A stretch of 38,571 nucleotides of DNA from Sphingomonadales bacterium (GCA_028868335.1 JAGWUU010000003.1:1-38571), one strand, 5' to 3'. Positions 12,779 to 21,716 are shown, counted from the first letter of the stretch. Translations and numbers: made by a program. The notes: generated from the sequence alone by a model not told the origin.

Positions 12779-13560
12779 TGCTCAAGCCCATCCGCCCCGC
12801 CGCCCCGATCCGCGCCAGGTATGAAGCGCGGCTGACCGCCATGATCGACGATATGCACGCCAGCATCCTCCACTGGATCACGGCGGCGTGGAACAAAGCC
12901 GATCCCGAAACCACGCTCTACGGGCAGGACGAGGCTCCGGTGAAGGTGCTCAAGTCGATGATGTCGCAGCTTGGCCGCCAATGGAGCGACCGCTTCGACG
13001 AACTTGCCGACAGCCTCGCGGACTATTTCAGCAAGGCGGTGCTGGCCCGCAATGACCGCGCGCTTGCCGAGATGCTGCGCAAGGGCGGCTTTTCGGTTCG
13101 CTTCAAGATGACCAAAGCGATGCGCCAGAGCTATGACGCGGTCCGCGCGGAGAATGTCGGCTTGATCCGCTCGATCGCCGCGCAGCATCTAGGACAGGTC
13201 GACACGCTGGTGATGCAATCGGTCAGCCAGGGCCGCGATCTTGCCACGCTGACCAAGGCGCTGCACCGCCAACTCGGGGTCACCAAGCGCCGGGCCGCGT
13301 TCATCGCGCTCGATCAGAACAACAAGGCCACCGCCGTACTGCAGAAGTCACGGCACATCGAATTGGGCATCACCAAGGCCAAGTGGCTGCACAGCGCGGG
13401 CGGCAAGACCCCGCGCCCGGAACACAAGGCGTTCTCCGGCAAGGTCTACGACATCCGCGAAGGCCATGATTTCGGCGATGGCAACGGCCCCGTCTGGCCC
13501 GGCACGGCGATCAACTGCCGCTGCGTCTCTGTGCCGATCGTCCCCGGCTTCGACGACTGA
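12778..13560 (+). CDS. Head morphogenesis protein, Mu F/SPP1 gp7-like
   Basis: Joined to the portal by TGATG; a GTG three bases upstream is an alternative start. The 260-residue protein has a helical N-terminal half. The C-terminal Mu-F-like domain includes KWLHSAGGKTPRPEHKAFSG, VYDIREGHDFGDG and PGTAINCRCVSVPI, whose CRC pattern is diagnostic. Such minor head proteins bind portal and help build the procapsid. It is the last gene before the appendage cassette. Confidence 0.88.
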   Translation: MLKPIRPAAPIRARYEARLTAMIDDMHASILHWITAAWNKADPETTLYGQDEAPVKVLKSMMSQLGRQWSDRFDELADSLADYFSKAVLARNDRALAEMLRKGGFSVRFKMTKAMRQSYDAVRAENVGLIRSIAAQHLGQVDTLVMQSVSQGRDLATLTKALHRQLGVTKRRAAFIALDQNNKATAVLQKSRHIELGITKAKWLHSAGGKTPRPEHKAFSGKVYDIREGHDFGDGNGPVWPGTAINCRCVSVPIVPGFDD

Positions 13561-13576
13561 TCCCGGTCCTTTCCCT

Positions 13577-13593
13577 CGTATCTTGAGATTACG
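13577..13593. promoter_or_regulatory. Interrupted palindrome with AGATTACG before an appendage gene
   Basis: CGTATCTTGAGATTACG is an inverted repeat with one extra base in the right arm, located in the 47-base gap before the GTG of the next gene. The right half AGATTACG is the complement of CGTAATCT found at two other gene junctions (15763 and 30585). It is a possible regulatory or RNA-processing site; there is no proof. Confidence 0.3.
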
Positions 13594-13607
13594 AAGGAGC
13601 ATCTGGC

Positions 13608-14660
13608 GTGAGCACACCCGTCAACCTGGTCAAGATCAACGTCATCAGCACCGGGTCCGGGGCGCTTATGCTGGGAAGCGCGGTCCCCGGCTATCGCGGC
13701 AGCGAAGTCCTGATCAGCGGCCGGGAATACAGCTATTCGATCAAGCAGAACGCGAACTATGAATTCGGACGCTGCACCTACTTCAATACCCCCTCGCCGC
13801 AGATGGTGCGCGCGCCGATCGATTCATCGGACGGCGGCGTGGCGATCTCGTTGACCGCAGGCGCGCAGGTAGCGCTTGTCCTGTTGGTCGAGGATCTGTT
13901 GGGTCTGGCGCTCCCCGGCGCGCTTGCCGTTGAAAACAACCTCTCCGACCTCGCCAGCGTCCCCACCGCACGCAGCAATCTGGCGCTCGGAACCGCCGCT
14001 GTCCTCAACTCGACCACCGACGTTACCTTGGCCGGGAACAGCGATTTCCTGCTCCCGACCGAGAAAGCGATTAAAACCTACACCGATACCGCGATCGCCA
14101 GCGCCGTGGTCGGTCTGCTCGACTTCAAGGGCGGCACGGACTGCTCTGCTAATCCTAACTACCCCGCAGCCCTCAAGGGCGACGCCTATGTCGTCACTGT
14201 CGCAGGCAAGATCGGCGGTGCATCCGGCACAGCGGTCGATGCTGGGGACTGGTACATCGCCAAGGCCGACAATGCCGGGGGAACCGAAGCGGCGGTTGGT
14301 GCGAACTGGACGTCGCTCGAGCACAATGGGGTGTTCGGGGCTCCGGCAATGAATACGCAGACTGTCGTTTCTGCCGCGACCGTAACTCCTTTGTTTACGA
14401 ATGATTTTGTGACGATCACCGCGCAGGCGATCGGGCTTACGCTGGCGAACTGGTCCGGCACGGCGGTCAATGGCTGGGGCATGGTGGTTCGCATCAAGGA
14501 CAATGGCACATCGCAGACGATCGCTTATGGCTCGAACTATATCGCAGCCGATGGAGTGACGCTGCCCGGTGCCACCACTGTCGGCAAGACGCATGAGCTG
14601 GGCTTCGTCTACAACGACGCGCTGGGCAAGTTCGTCTGCATTTCGACGCTAACCTACTGA
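13608..14660 (+). CDS. Tail-fibre-like appendage protein (350 aa)
   Basis: GTG 13608 is preceded by GAAGGAG at a spacing of about 8. Residues 1-100 form a small beta-rich domain (GRCTYFNTPSPQMVRAPI). The sequence then has the classic fibre motif NLSDLASVPTARSNLALG and LPTEKAIKTYTDTAIAS, followed by a Gly/Ala-rich beta domain (DFKGGTDCSANPNYPAALKG) and a C-terminal domain. It probably trimerises as a fibre or head decoration. Its place between head genes rather than after the baseplate is unusual. Confidence 0.7.
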   Translation: MSTPVNLVKINVISTGSGALMLGSAVPGYRGSEVLISGREYSYSIKQNANYEFGRCTYFNTPSPQMVRAPIDSSDGGVAISLTAGAQVALVLLVEDLLGLALPGALAVENNLSDLASVPTARSNLALGTAAVLNSTTDVTLAGNSDFLLPTEKAIKTYTDTAIASAVVGLLDFKGGTDCSANPNYPAALKGDAYVVTVAGKIGGASGTAVDAGDWYIAKADNAGGTEAAVGANWTSLEHNGVFGAPAMNTQTVVSAATVTPLFTNDFVTITAQAIGLTLANWSGTAVNGWGMVVRIKDNGTSQTIAYGSNYIAADGVTLPGATTVGKTHELGFVYNDALGKFVCISTLTY

Positions 14661-15685
14661 TGAGCCCGATCAATATCCATCGACGGCGGGCGGCAGTGGC
14701 GCCTTTGGCCACAACTACCTGGTCGCCCACTTTCAAAGGCACGAACATCGCGCTGTCGGGCGGCAATCTAGTGACCTCGGCTTCGGCGGCAGGCCATATG
14801 GTCTATTCGACCGATTGGAAATCGGGCGGAAAATATCGCTTTGAAGTCACCATCGGCGGCACAGGTTCGGGCTTGGCTCACCAGATCGGAGTCATGACCT
14901 GCCATGGATCGGGAACCGCTTTCCCAAGTCTCGCACCCGCTGCGATGCATGATGACCGTTATGGTGCCTACGTCACGGGCGATACTGGCAACATTTACCT
15001 TGGCGGCAACCCAGGGTCATTTGGGAACATCGGATCGTTTGGCGCAGGCGCCACGATCGCCGTCGAGATCGATACGAGCGCTGGCACGATCCAGTTCTGC
15101 AAGAGCGGGGGGACTTTTACCGCCCCGATCACAATTCCCGCCGGAAAATACTACTGTCCAGTGCTGCTGGTCAACAATACCACGAATATCTTGACCGCGA
15201 ACTTCGGGGCATCACCCTGGGCCATTCCGGCAAGCCCCGGATATGGTCCGTGGACCAAGAACGCATCACCATCGTTTGGGCGCTATTGGCGCTTCTGCTG
15301 CGTTACCGGCTATCAGGGCTTTGCGATCGCGGAAGCGGCGATGAAGACCGTTGCAGGCGGCGCGAACGTGATCGGCGGCGGCACTGCGTCGGCCAGTTCG
15401 ACCTACACCACGCTGGTTCCCGCCCAAGCTATTGATGGAAATCCGGCGACGATCTGGGGCGCAAACAGCAGCAACGGTAATGGCGAATGGTGGATGTATG
15501 ATTTTGCCGCCGGGAATTCCAAAGCGAACATCCAGGCCCAGCTGCAATCGCGCAATGATTTCGATCAATACGCGACCCAACTGCTGATCATGGGATCGCA
15601 AAACAACGCCGACTGGTTTCCGGCCTTCGGCACTACTGGGTTGGCCTGGGCGCGCGGCGAAACCAAGACTTTCACCTGGGGCTGA
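14660..15685 (+). CDS. Appendage protein with SPRY-like and F5/8C-like domains
   Basis: Joined to the preceding gene by TGATG. The 341-residue product has a region at about residues 18-190 with SPRY-like features (KYRFEVTIGGTGSG, YGAYVTGDTGNIYLGG, TIAVEIDTSAGTIQFCKSGG). Residues about 225-341 resemble a discoidin (F5/8 type C) domain: ASASSTYTTLVPAQAIDGNP then ATIWGANSSNGNGEWWMYDF. Both folds bind ligands or sugars in other proteins, so it may contact host surface glycans. Domain calls are by eye. Confidence 0.65.
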   Translation: MSPINIHRRRAAVAPLATTTWSPTFKGTNIALSGGNLVTSASAAGHMVYSTDWKSGGKYRFEVTIGGTGSGLAHQIGVMTCHGSGTAFPSLAPAAMHDDRYGAYVTGDTGNIYLGGNPGSFGNIGSFGAGATIAVEIDTSAGTIQFCKSGGTFTAPITIPAGKYYCPVLLVNNTTNILTANFGASPWAIPASPGYGPWTKNASPSFGRYWRFCCVTGYQGFAIAEAAMKTVAGGANVIGGGTASASSTYTTLVPAQAIDGNPATIWGANSSNGNGEWWMYDFAAGNSKANIQAQLQSRNDFDQYATQLLIMGSQNNADWFPAFGTTGLAWARGETKTFTWG

Positions 15686-15799
15686 CCGCGATCGCGTCGA
15701 TGCCCTACGCGCTCGTCGCACAACCTTAAGGGCCCACGCAGCCCCAATCCTCGCCTGATGCGCGTAATCTGACCTTACGGCATCGAAAGGCAGGCGCGC
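15686..15799. promoter_or_regulatory. Intergenic gap with CGTAA-N7-TTACG palindrome
   Basis: This 114-base gap contains CGTAATCTGACCTTACG at 15763-15779, with perfect 5-bp arms. CATCGAAAGG then runs into the ribosome site of the next gene. A similar CCTTAC-G-ATCGAAAG pattern precedes the tape measure gene (26678 onward). It could be a processing hairpin, an internal promoter or a recombination joint. No terminator T-run is visible. Confidence 0.3.
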
Positions 15800-16150
15800 G
15801 TGACCATCATCGCAGACTTCAGGATCGGCGAGACGGCATCGATCGAGCTTGACGCGGTTGCCGGTGATCCATCGACCGTGGTTGCGCCCGAAGCCTACCT
15901 TGCCCCGGCTGACATGCGGGGCGGCACCGCGACCATCCGCGAAGGAGCTGCTCGCACGGCCCTGACGATCACGCCCCGCGCTGCCAGCGGCACCGTCCCG
16001 GCGGGTTGGACCGTCACGCTCACCGCCACGGCCAGCGCCACCCTTTCCCCCGGCGTCTATGGCATCGACGTCAAGCTGCCGGTCGGCGGCACGATAGAGA
16101 TCACCGAAACCACGGCGTTCGTGCAACTGACCCGCTCGGCGGCGGCCTAG
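15800..16150 (+). CDS. Small beta-rich structural protein (116 aa)
   Basis: GTG 15800 lies after AAAGGCAGG. The product is almost all beta-strand-like (MTIIADFRIGETASIELDAV, WTVTLTATASATLSPGVYGI, DVKLPVGGTIEITET), resembling small immunoglobulin-like or baseplate/fibre adaptor domains of phages. It contains no Cys. It probably attaches or forms part of the appendage encoded around it. No family name is assigned. Confidence 0.6.
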   Translation: MTIIADFRIGETASIELDAVAGDPSTVVAPEAYLAPADMRGGTATIREGAARTALTITPRAASGTVPAGWTVTLTATASATLSPGVYGIDVKLPVGGTIEITETTAFVQLTRSAAA

Positions 16151-16154
16151 CGCC

Positions 16155-16517
16155 ATGACACTGGCTCTCCGCTGGCGTGTGCCACCCCCCGCGATCCAAA
16201 CCCGCTGGCGTGGCCCTGCCGGGATGATCGAGGCGGTGCGGCGCGATCCGCTAGGGCCGATTGCGGCCGTGATCGGGCCTCCGGGGGCAACAGGCGTGCA
16301 AGGTCCAGCGGGACCGCAAGGCCCGCAGGGTGCCCCACGCCGATTCGACTTCACCAGTTCGGCAACATGGATCGGTGAACACGATCTGGGCCGGCTGCCG
16401 ATCGTGCAGGTTTACCTCGAAACCGGCGAGCCAGCGTTGGCCGATACCGTCGCCACTCCGATCAATTTTACCGTCACCCACGCCGACGCGCGCACCGGAT
16501 TTGTACTGCTGATTTAG
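16155..16517 (+). CDS. Collagen-like short fibre protein (120 aa)
   Basis: The central segment GPPGATGVQGPAGPQGPQGA is a run of Gly-X-Y triplets that should form a short collagen-like triple helix, so the protein is likely a trimer. A globular C-terminal domain follows (FTSSATWIGEHDLGRLPIVQ, then FTVTHADARTGFVLLI), similar to knobs of phage fibres. The N-terminal 40 residues may anchor it. It starts 5 bases after the preceding gene. Confidence 0.7.
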   Translation: MTLALRWRVPPPAIQTRWRGPAGMIEAVRRDPLGPIAAVIGPPGATGVQGPAGPQGPQGAPRRFDFTSSATWIGEHDLGRLPIVQVYLETGEPALADTVATPINFTVTHADARTGFVLLI

Positions 16518-16532
16518 AAGGAGGGACGCAAA

Positions 16533-17318
16533 ATGAAGGTAACCAATGGGCTCGATCTTCTCAGTCAGAAGATCATCAACCTGGCCGATCCATCGTCTGC
16601 AACGGACGCTGTGACGAAGCAGTACGCCGACAACCTGATCCGAGGATCGAAGTGGAAAGACCCGGTGCGGGCCGCTACCACGGCAAACGGGACGCTCGCG
16701 ACGGCTTATGCCAACGGTCAGGTGATCGACGGCGTTACACTGGTCACCGGCGACCGCATTCTGCTCAAGGCGCAGACTACGGGCTCGGAAAACGGCATCT
16801 ACACCGTCAATGCCAGCGGCGCCCCGACACGGGCGGTTGATGCCGCCAGTGGGACCCAGATGTCTGCCGGTACTACGGTCTACGTAACTGAGGGTACGAC
16901 CAATGCCGACAAGGCGTTCGCCATTACCACCGATGGCACGATCACGATCGGCACGACTGCCACGACGTGGGGTCAGATAGGTGGAGGAACCACCTATTCC
17001 GCCGGAAACGGCCTCGCGTTGGGGGGCACTACGTTCTCGGTCACACCATCGACCGGGATCAACGTTTCGGGCGCGGGCGTGGCGATCGACCCCGCCGTGG
17101 TCGCGCGCAAGGCCAGCGCCAACATCGGCAATGGATCATCGACATCGATCGCCTTTGCTCACAATCTGGGAACGCAGGACATCACCGTCAGCGTGCGCGA
17201 CGCCTCCTCGCAGGCCGGAGTGCTGTGCGACTGGGTCGCCACCGATACCAACACGGTGACGTTGACCTTCGCCGTGGCGCCGGCCAGCAACGCCTACCGC
17301 GTCACGGTCACCGGCTGA
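16533..17318 (+). CDS. Tail fibre protein (261 aa)
   Basis: GAAGGAGGGACGCAAA precedes ATG 16533, a strong ribosome site. The N-terminus, NGLDLLSQKIINLADPSSAT then DAVTKQYADNLI, is the common phage fibre shaft motif. Beta-rich repeats follow (ANGQVIDGVTLVTGDRILLK, NGIYTVNASGAPTRAVDA), and a C-terminal domain begins around IAFAHNLGTQDITVSVRDAS. Proteins with this order are fibre or collar appendages that touch the host. Joined to the next gene by TGATG. Confidence 0.8.
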   Translation: MKVTNGLDLLSQKIINLADPSSATDAVTKQYADNLIRGSKWKDPVRAATTANGTLATAYANGQVIDGVTLVTGDRILLKAQTTGSENGIYTVNASGAPTRAVDAASGTQMSAGTTVYVTEGTTNADKAFAITTDGTITIGTTATTWGQIGGGTTYSAGNGLALGGTTFSVTPSTGINVSGAGVAIDPAVVARKASANIGNGSSTSIAFAHNLGTQDITVSVRDASSQAGVLCDWVATDTNTVTLTFAVAPASNAYRVTVTG

Positions 17319-18193
17319 TGCAGCTCACGTACAGCTTTGATGACCGCCCGGCGCTGTCGGTCGATCCGGCAGCACCGGCGGCGGGCTATGGCCGGTTCTA
17401 TGCCAAGAGCTGGGCCGGGCGGACCATGCCGTTCTGGAAAGGGCCGAGCGGGGTCAGCTATGGTCTCTCGCCGCATCTGGGCGAAAACAACGTCCGGGTC
17501 TGGCGCGGCGGAGCCACTGCGGTCGCGACCACCTTCGCCGCGACGATCGGGGCGATGCCCTATACCGGGGCCAGCCCGACCGCGCCGACGATCCCGGCGC
17601 TGACCGCGGCGGGTGGGGTTCAAACGGCAACCTACCGGTCGACCATCAGTACCGGCGCGACCGCTGGCGGCCTGGCCTATATCCGCGGCAACCAGGCGAC
17701 GGTGTTCCGCAGCGCCTCGGCCGGGCTGGGCAGTTTCCTGGTGGTGCACCGCTTTTCCCTGTCTGGCACGCTGCAGGCGGGCCTGCGCGCCTTTGCCGGA
17801 CTGGTCGACGTCACCGCCAACCCGACCAACGTCAATCCGACCACCACCACCACGCCGGGCGGGATCGGGCTGGCCTGCGCCGCCAACACCGGCAACTGGA
17901 AGCTGGTCAGCAATGTCACCGGCACGGCACGGACCGCGACCGACCTGGGGGCCAGTTTCCCGGTCGACAATACCTCGCTGCTCGAGCTGGCGCTGTGGTG
18001 CGCGCCCAATGACAGCGGGATCTCGTGGCAGGTCACCAACCTGTCGACCGGGGCCACGGCCAGCGGCAAGGTCACGACGAACCTGCCGGCGGCCAACACC
18101 TTCATGGCGCCGGCGGTGTGGGTGACCAACAACGCCACGGCCGCCGCACAGACGCTCGATTTCGTCTCGACCTACGTCGAAACCGACACCTGA
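17318..18193 (+). CDS. Large beta-rich appendage protein (291 aa)
   Basis: The frame is open upstream, but ATG 17318 (TGATG with the fibre gene) is the coupled start. The product is rich in Thr, Ala and Gly (VRVWRGGATAVATTFAATIG, NPTTTTTPGGIGLACAANTG) and shows alternating hydrophobic residues over its whole length, as in jelly-roll or lectin-like sandwiches. It is likely a receptor-binding or decoration protein acting with the preceding fibre. No family is recognised. Confidence 0.6.
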   Translation: MQLTYSFDDRPALSVDPAAPAAGYGRFYAKSWAGRTMPFWKGPSGVSYGLSPHLGENNVRVWRGGATAVATTFAATIGAMPYTGASPTAPTIPALTAAGGVQTATYRSTISTGATAGGLAYIRGNQATVFRSASAGLGSFLVVHRFSLSGTLQAGLRAFAGLVDVTANPTNVNPTTTTTPGGIGLACAANTGNWKLVSNVTGTARTATDLGASFPVDNTSLLELALWCAPNDSGISWQVTNLSTGATASGKVTTNLPAANTFMAPAVWVTNNATAAAQTLDFVSTYVETDT

Positions 18194-18344
18194 CGCAGCG
18201 CCGGTTGCCAGCGACAACCCGCGCCCAGACTATGACATTACGATGTCCGCAACGCTCGCCCTGTTCTTTGCCCGCTTCAAAGCCGCATTGGCCGTGATGA
18301 CCGGACGCATCGTGCTTCCTGCCCAGATCGAAGGAATGATTCTC

Positions 18345-18590
18345 ATGGCCGACCTTGCCAAGACCCTTGCCGCGCTATCCGCGCTTTCCATCACTGCCGA
18401 CCGGCTCCTTGCCAAGGCGCAGGCCGACGAGGCCGCGCTCGCCGCCGCTAACCAGGCGCTCGCCGATGCCGATGCCGAAACCTCGGCACAGATCGACGCC
18501 CTGACCGCAAAGATCGCCGCTGTCGCTCCGGATCCCGCTGCTCCTGTAGAACCGGCTCCCGTTTCCGCCGACCAGCCCGCGACCAACTGA
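18345..18590 (+). CDS. Small coiled-coil protein (81 aa)
   Basis: ATG 18345 is chosen because AAGGA (18331-18335) lies about 9 bases upstream; starts at 18243 and 18336 are also open but have poor ribosome sites. The product MADLAKTLAALSALSITADR continues as an Ala-rich heptad helix (ANQALADADAETSAQIDALT) and ends in a Pro/Val/Ala tail. It may be a structural or chaperone helper of the appendage genes. The 151 bases before it carry no other supported gene. Confidence 0.55.
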   Translation: MADLAKTLAALSALSITADRLLAKAQADEAALAAANQALADADAETSAQIDALTAKIAAVAPDPAAPVEPAPVSADQPATN

Positions 18591-18612
18591 TCCGACACAA
18601 GGGCTGCGCGCC

Positions 18613-19902
18613 GTGACCACGCTTATCATGGCCATGGACCGGGCATCGGTGCGCAGCCGCGATGCCAACGGCTATCTGCACGTTGAGATCAGCAACATCT
18701 CCAAGGCCAATGTCTGCCCTTATTACGGGCAGGAAATACCTGGATGGCAGGACCTCGGGCTCGAGGCTGACGAGGTCTATTACCTCTACCGCGATCCCGA
18801 GGAACTGGCCCGCGCGGCGGACACCTTCAATAATGTGCCCCTGCTCTCCGAACATGTTCCGGTCATCCCTGAGGAAGGGCTTCCCGAAAGCCTGATCATC
18901 GGGTCGACCGGGACCGACGCGGAGTTCGTATACCCACACCTGCGCAACAGTCTCGTGGTCTGGTCGGTCGAGGCGCAGGACGGAATCGAGGCCGAGCGCA
19001 AGCGCGAACTCTCCTGCGGCTATCGCTACACGCCGGACATGACGGCGGGGGTTTCGCCGGAGGGTTTGCGTTTCGACGGTGTAATGCGGAAGATCATGGG
19101 CAACCACGTGGCCCTCGTGATCGAGGGCCGGGCTGGCCCGGATGTTATGGTCGGAGACGAAGTGATGAAGCTCAAGTCGCGCACCGCGCTGATGATCTCG
19201 GGAGCCCTACAGGCTCACATTCGCCCGCTGCTCGCCAAGGATGCGAAAGTGGACATCGCCCCGGCGCTTGCCGAGGTAGACGCCAAGGCCATGGCCGCCG
19301 ATGGCGCGCTGAAGAAGCTGGCAAGCAAGATCGCCAAGCTGGTGAAGCCCCATCTCGCCGCCGACAAGGCGATTGATGCCGACGCCCTCTCCGGGATCAT
19401 TGCCGCCGTCCAGCCCCTCGCGCTCGACGAGGACTGCATCGAAGAGAAGCAGGCCGCCGATGAGGATGAGGACGAAGATGAGGACAAGCAGGCCGCTGAC
19501 GAGAGCGATGACGAAGACGACAAGGACGATCAGGCCGCCGACGAAGACGGTGACGACGACGAGGACGACAAGCCCGCGATGGACGCCGCCGCCGTGCGCA
19601 AGATGGTCCGCGCCGCCGAAACGCGCGGTGCCAAGCGCCAGGCGGCGATTGAGATCGCCAAATCCGAAGTTGCTCCGTTCGTTGGCGAGGTCCTGGGTCA
19701 CGACAGCGCGGAATCGATCTACAAGCTCGCGCTCGACCAGGCCGAAATCGACCTGAAGGGCGTGCCGACCACCGCCTACCGCGCGATGGTCAAGATGCTG
19801 CCAAAGCCCGGCGGTGCCATCGCGCAGGACCGCAAATTTGCGCCTTCCGGCAGCAAGCTCGCCGCCATGTTCCCCTCCATTCCCACCATGATCCGGAGCT
19901 AA
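18613..19902 (+). CDS. DUF2213 prohead protease with acidic scaffold region
   Basis: The 429-residue product from GTG 18613 has the DUF2213 protease-like domain at about residues 50-185. It includes a conserved His81 (SEHVPV), IIGSTGTDAEF, RELSCGYRYTPDMTAG with Ser134, and GNHVALVIEGRAG. A helical region follows, then an extremely acidic stretch at about 278-320 made of QAADE units separated by Asp/Glu runs, and a C-terminal domain ending FPSIPTMIRS. The layout suggests a protease fused to a scaffold, as in several phages lacking a separate scaffold gene. The role fits its position before cement and capsid genes. Confidence 0.85.
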   Translation: MTTLIMAMDRASVRSRDANGYLHVEISNISKANVCPYYGQEIPGWQDLGLEADEVYYLYRDPEELARAADTFNNVPLLSEHVPVIPEEGLPESLIIGSTGTDAEFVYPHLRNSLVVWSVEAQDGIEAERKRELSCGYRYTPDMTAGVSPEGLRFDGVMRKIMGNHVALVIEGRAGPDVMVGDEVMKLKSRTALMISGALQAHIRPLLAKDAKVDIAPALAEVDAKAMAADGALKKLASKIAKLVKPHLAADKAIDADALSGIIAAVQPLALDEDCIEEKQAADEDEDEDEDKQAADESDDEDDKDDQAADEDGDDDEDDKPAMDAAAVRKMVRAAETRGAKRQAAIEIAKSEVAPFVGEVLGHDSAESIYKLALDQAEIDLKGVPTTAYRAMVKMLPKPGGAIAQDRKFAPSGSKLAAMFPSIPTMIRS

Positions 19903-19906
19903 GCCG

Positions 19907-20596
19907 ATGGGTTTCCAGACTTCCGTTGCCGCACAGCAGTCGCCCGGTATCGAGGGCGGGTTTGCCGCTTCCAATCCCCTGTTCTCGCTGATCACGCCTG
20001 ATGAAGGCATGTTCGTCGCGGGACCGGCGGGTGTCACCATCGGCCAGTTCGGCTTCGTCAACACCGCCAATGGGCAGGTATCGAGCCAGCATCCCGGCGT
20101 CGTCACGGTGCGCGTCGGCTTCGTTCACCGCGATCAGCCTGCCGTGATCGGCGCGATGCTCGCCGGCACGACCAACATCGTGGTTGCCGGTCAGGGCATC
20201 GACGTTCTCGAGGACGGTGCCGTATGGGCGCGGTTCGCCGCTGGGGCGACCATCGGCCAGAAGGTATATGCGACTTATGGCGACGGTTCCTGCTCAGCTG
20301 CGGCTACTGCGACGCCCGCGACGGTCACCCGCTCGGTCACCACGACCAATACCTCGACCACGATCAGCTACACGGGCGGCGCGATCTTCCCGGGTCAGCC
20401 GGTCAGCGGCATCGGCATTCCGGCGAATGCCTACGCCGTCAGCGTCAACGCCGTCGCTGGCACTGCGGTCATCAGCGCCGCCGCCACCGCGTCGGGCACC
20501 GTGACCGGCACCTTCACCACCAATTTCGAGACTGCCTTCACCGTCCGTTCCACGGCCGGCGCTGGCGAACTCGCCAAGATCAGCGTCCGGGGGTAA
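19907..20596 (+). CDS. Capsid cement/decoration-type protein
   Basis: The 229-residue product begins MGFQTSVAAQQSPGIEGGFA and contains VNTANGQVSSQHPGVVTVRV and VAGQGIDVLEDGAVWARFAA, the pattern of the structural cement (Gp24-like) proteins found just before DUF2184 capsid genes. A Thr/Ala-rich insert of about 70 residues (VTTTNTSTTISYTGGA) lies in the second half. It probably binds the outside of the capsid and stabilises it. Confidence 0.75.
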   Translation: MGFQTSVAAQQSPGIEGGFAASNPLFSLITPDEGMFVAGPAGVTIGQFGFVNTANGQVSSQHPGVVTVRVGFVHRDQPAVIGAMLAGTTNIVVAGQGIDVLEDGAVWARFAAGATIGQKVYATYGDGSCSAAATATPATVTRSVTTTNTSTTISYTGGAIFPGQPVSGIGIPANAYAVSVNAVAGTAVISAAATASGTVTGTFTTNFETAFTVRSTAGAGELAKISVRG

Positions 20597-20602
20597 CTGA
20601 AA

Positions 20603-21706
20603 ATGCGTGATCTCGCCCTTCGCCAGGAATTCGCCGATCGCGGCGTGTTCTTCCCGACCACTGCGGTTCTCGCCTACGACGGCGAGAGCGCATCTGCCGA
20701 GGACAAGGCGCGTGCCGCCGCGTTCAAGCGCGACTACAACCTCGCGCTGGATCACTTCTCGCATCTGCGCATCGCGCTGGACGCCCAGCCCGGCCTCGTC
20801 ACTTCGCCCAACGCCGGAACGCTGCTTGCCGCCGTCTCGGTGATCGACCCGGAAGTCGTGCGGGTGATCTTCACTCCAATGCGCGCCGCCGAGATTATGG
20901 GGGGTGAAGCGCAGAAGGGTTCGTGGATCGACCAGGTCGCATACTTCCCGATGGTCGAATCGACCGGGCAGGTCGCGACCTACGGCGACTACAGCGCCAA
21001 CGGCAACGTCGATGCCAACGACCAGTGGAACTTCCGCCAGCCCTACCACTGGCAGTCGTTCAAGCGCTACGGCGAGCAGCAGCTCGAGCGTTGGGGCGCG
21101 GCCGGGCTCAACTACAGCGCCGAACTCGACATGAGCCTCGCGCTGACCTTCAACAAGTTCTCGAACAAGACCTACTTCTACGGGGTCAATGGCCTCGTGA
21201 ACTACGGCCTGCTCAACGATCCCTCGCTGCCCGCGACGGTTTCGCCCGCGACCAAGGCCAACGTTACGGACGGCGTGCGCTGGACCTATGCGACCGCGCT
21301 TGAAATCTTCAACGACTTCAAGAAGCTCTACAAGCAGCTCGTCACCCAGATGGGCGGCAACGTCGAGATGGACGATGCCATGACGGCGGTTCTTTCGACC
21401 ACCATGCAGCCCGCACTGCTGACTACCAACGACTACGGCCTCAACGTCGAGGACATGCTCAAGAAGGCATTCCCGAACCTGACGATCAAGGCCGCGCCGG
21501 AGTATTCGACCGGTTCGGGCGAGCTGATGCAGCTCATCCTGAACAACGTTGACGGCAAGAAGGTGGCCTACCCCGCCTACACCGAGAAGCAGCGCGCCCA
21601 TGCGCTGGTGACCGAGGCCTCGGCCTGGTCGCAGAAGAACTCGGCCGGCAGCTGGGGCACCATCCTGCGCTACCCCATCGCCATCGCCGGAATGCTCGGC
21701 ATCTAG
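20603..21706 (+). CDS. Major capsid protein, DUF2184 family
   Basis: The 367-residue protein carries the DUF2184 core: VIDPEVVRVIFTPMRAAEIM, WIDQVAYFPMVESTGQVATY, GDYSANGNVDANDQWNFRQP and a C-terminal IAGMLGI. These capsid proteins have the HK97 fold. It lies six bases after the cement gene. Length and position are normal. As the most abundant virion protein it should be highly expressed. Confidence 0.92.
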   Translation: MRDLALRQEFADRGVFFPTTAVLAYDGESASAEDKARAAAFKRDYNLALDHFSHLRIALDAQPGLVTSPNAGTLLAAVSVIDPEVVRVIFTPMRAAEIMGGEAQKGSWIDQVAYFPMVESTGQVATYGDYSANGNVDANDQWNFRQPYHWQSFKRYGEQQLERWGAAGLNYSAELDMSLALTFNKFSNKTYFYGVNGLVNYGLLNDPSLPATVSPATKANVTDGVRWTYATALEIFNDFKKLYKQLVTQMGGNVEMDDAMTAVLSTTMQPALLTTNDYGLNVEDMLKKAFPNLTIKAAPEYSTGSGELMQLILNNVDGKKVAYPAYTEKQRAHALVTEASAWSQKNSAGSWGTILRYPIAIAGMLGI

Positions 21707-21716
21707 GGAGTTTTCC

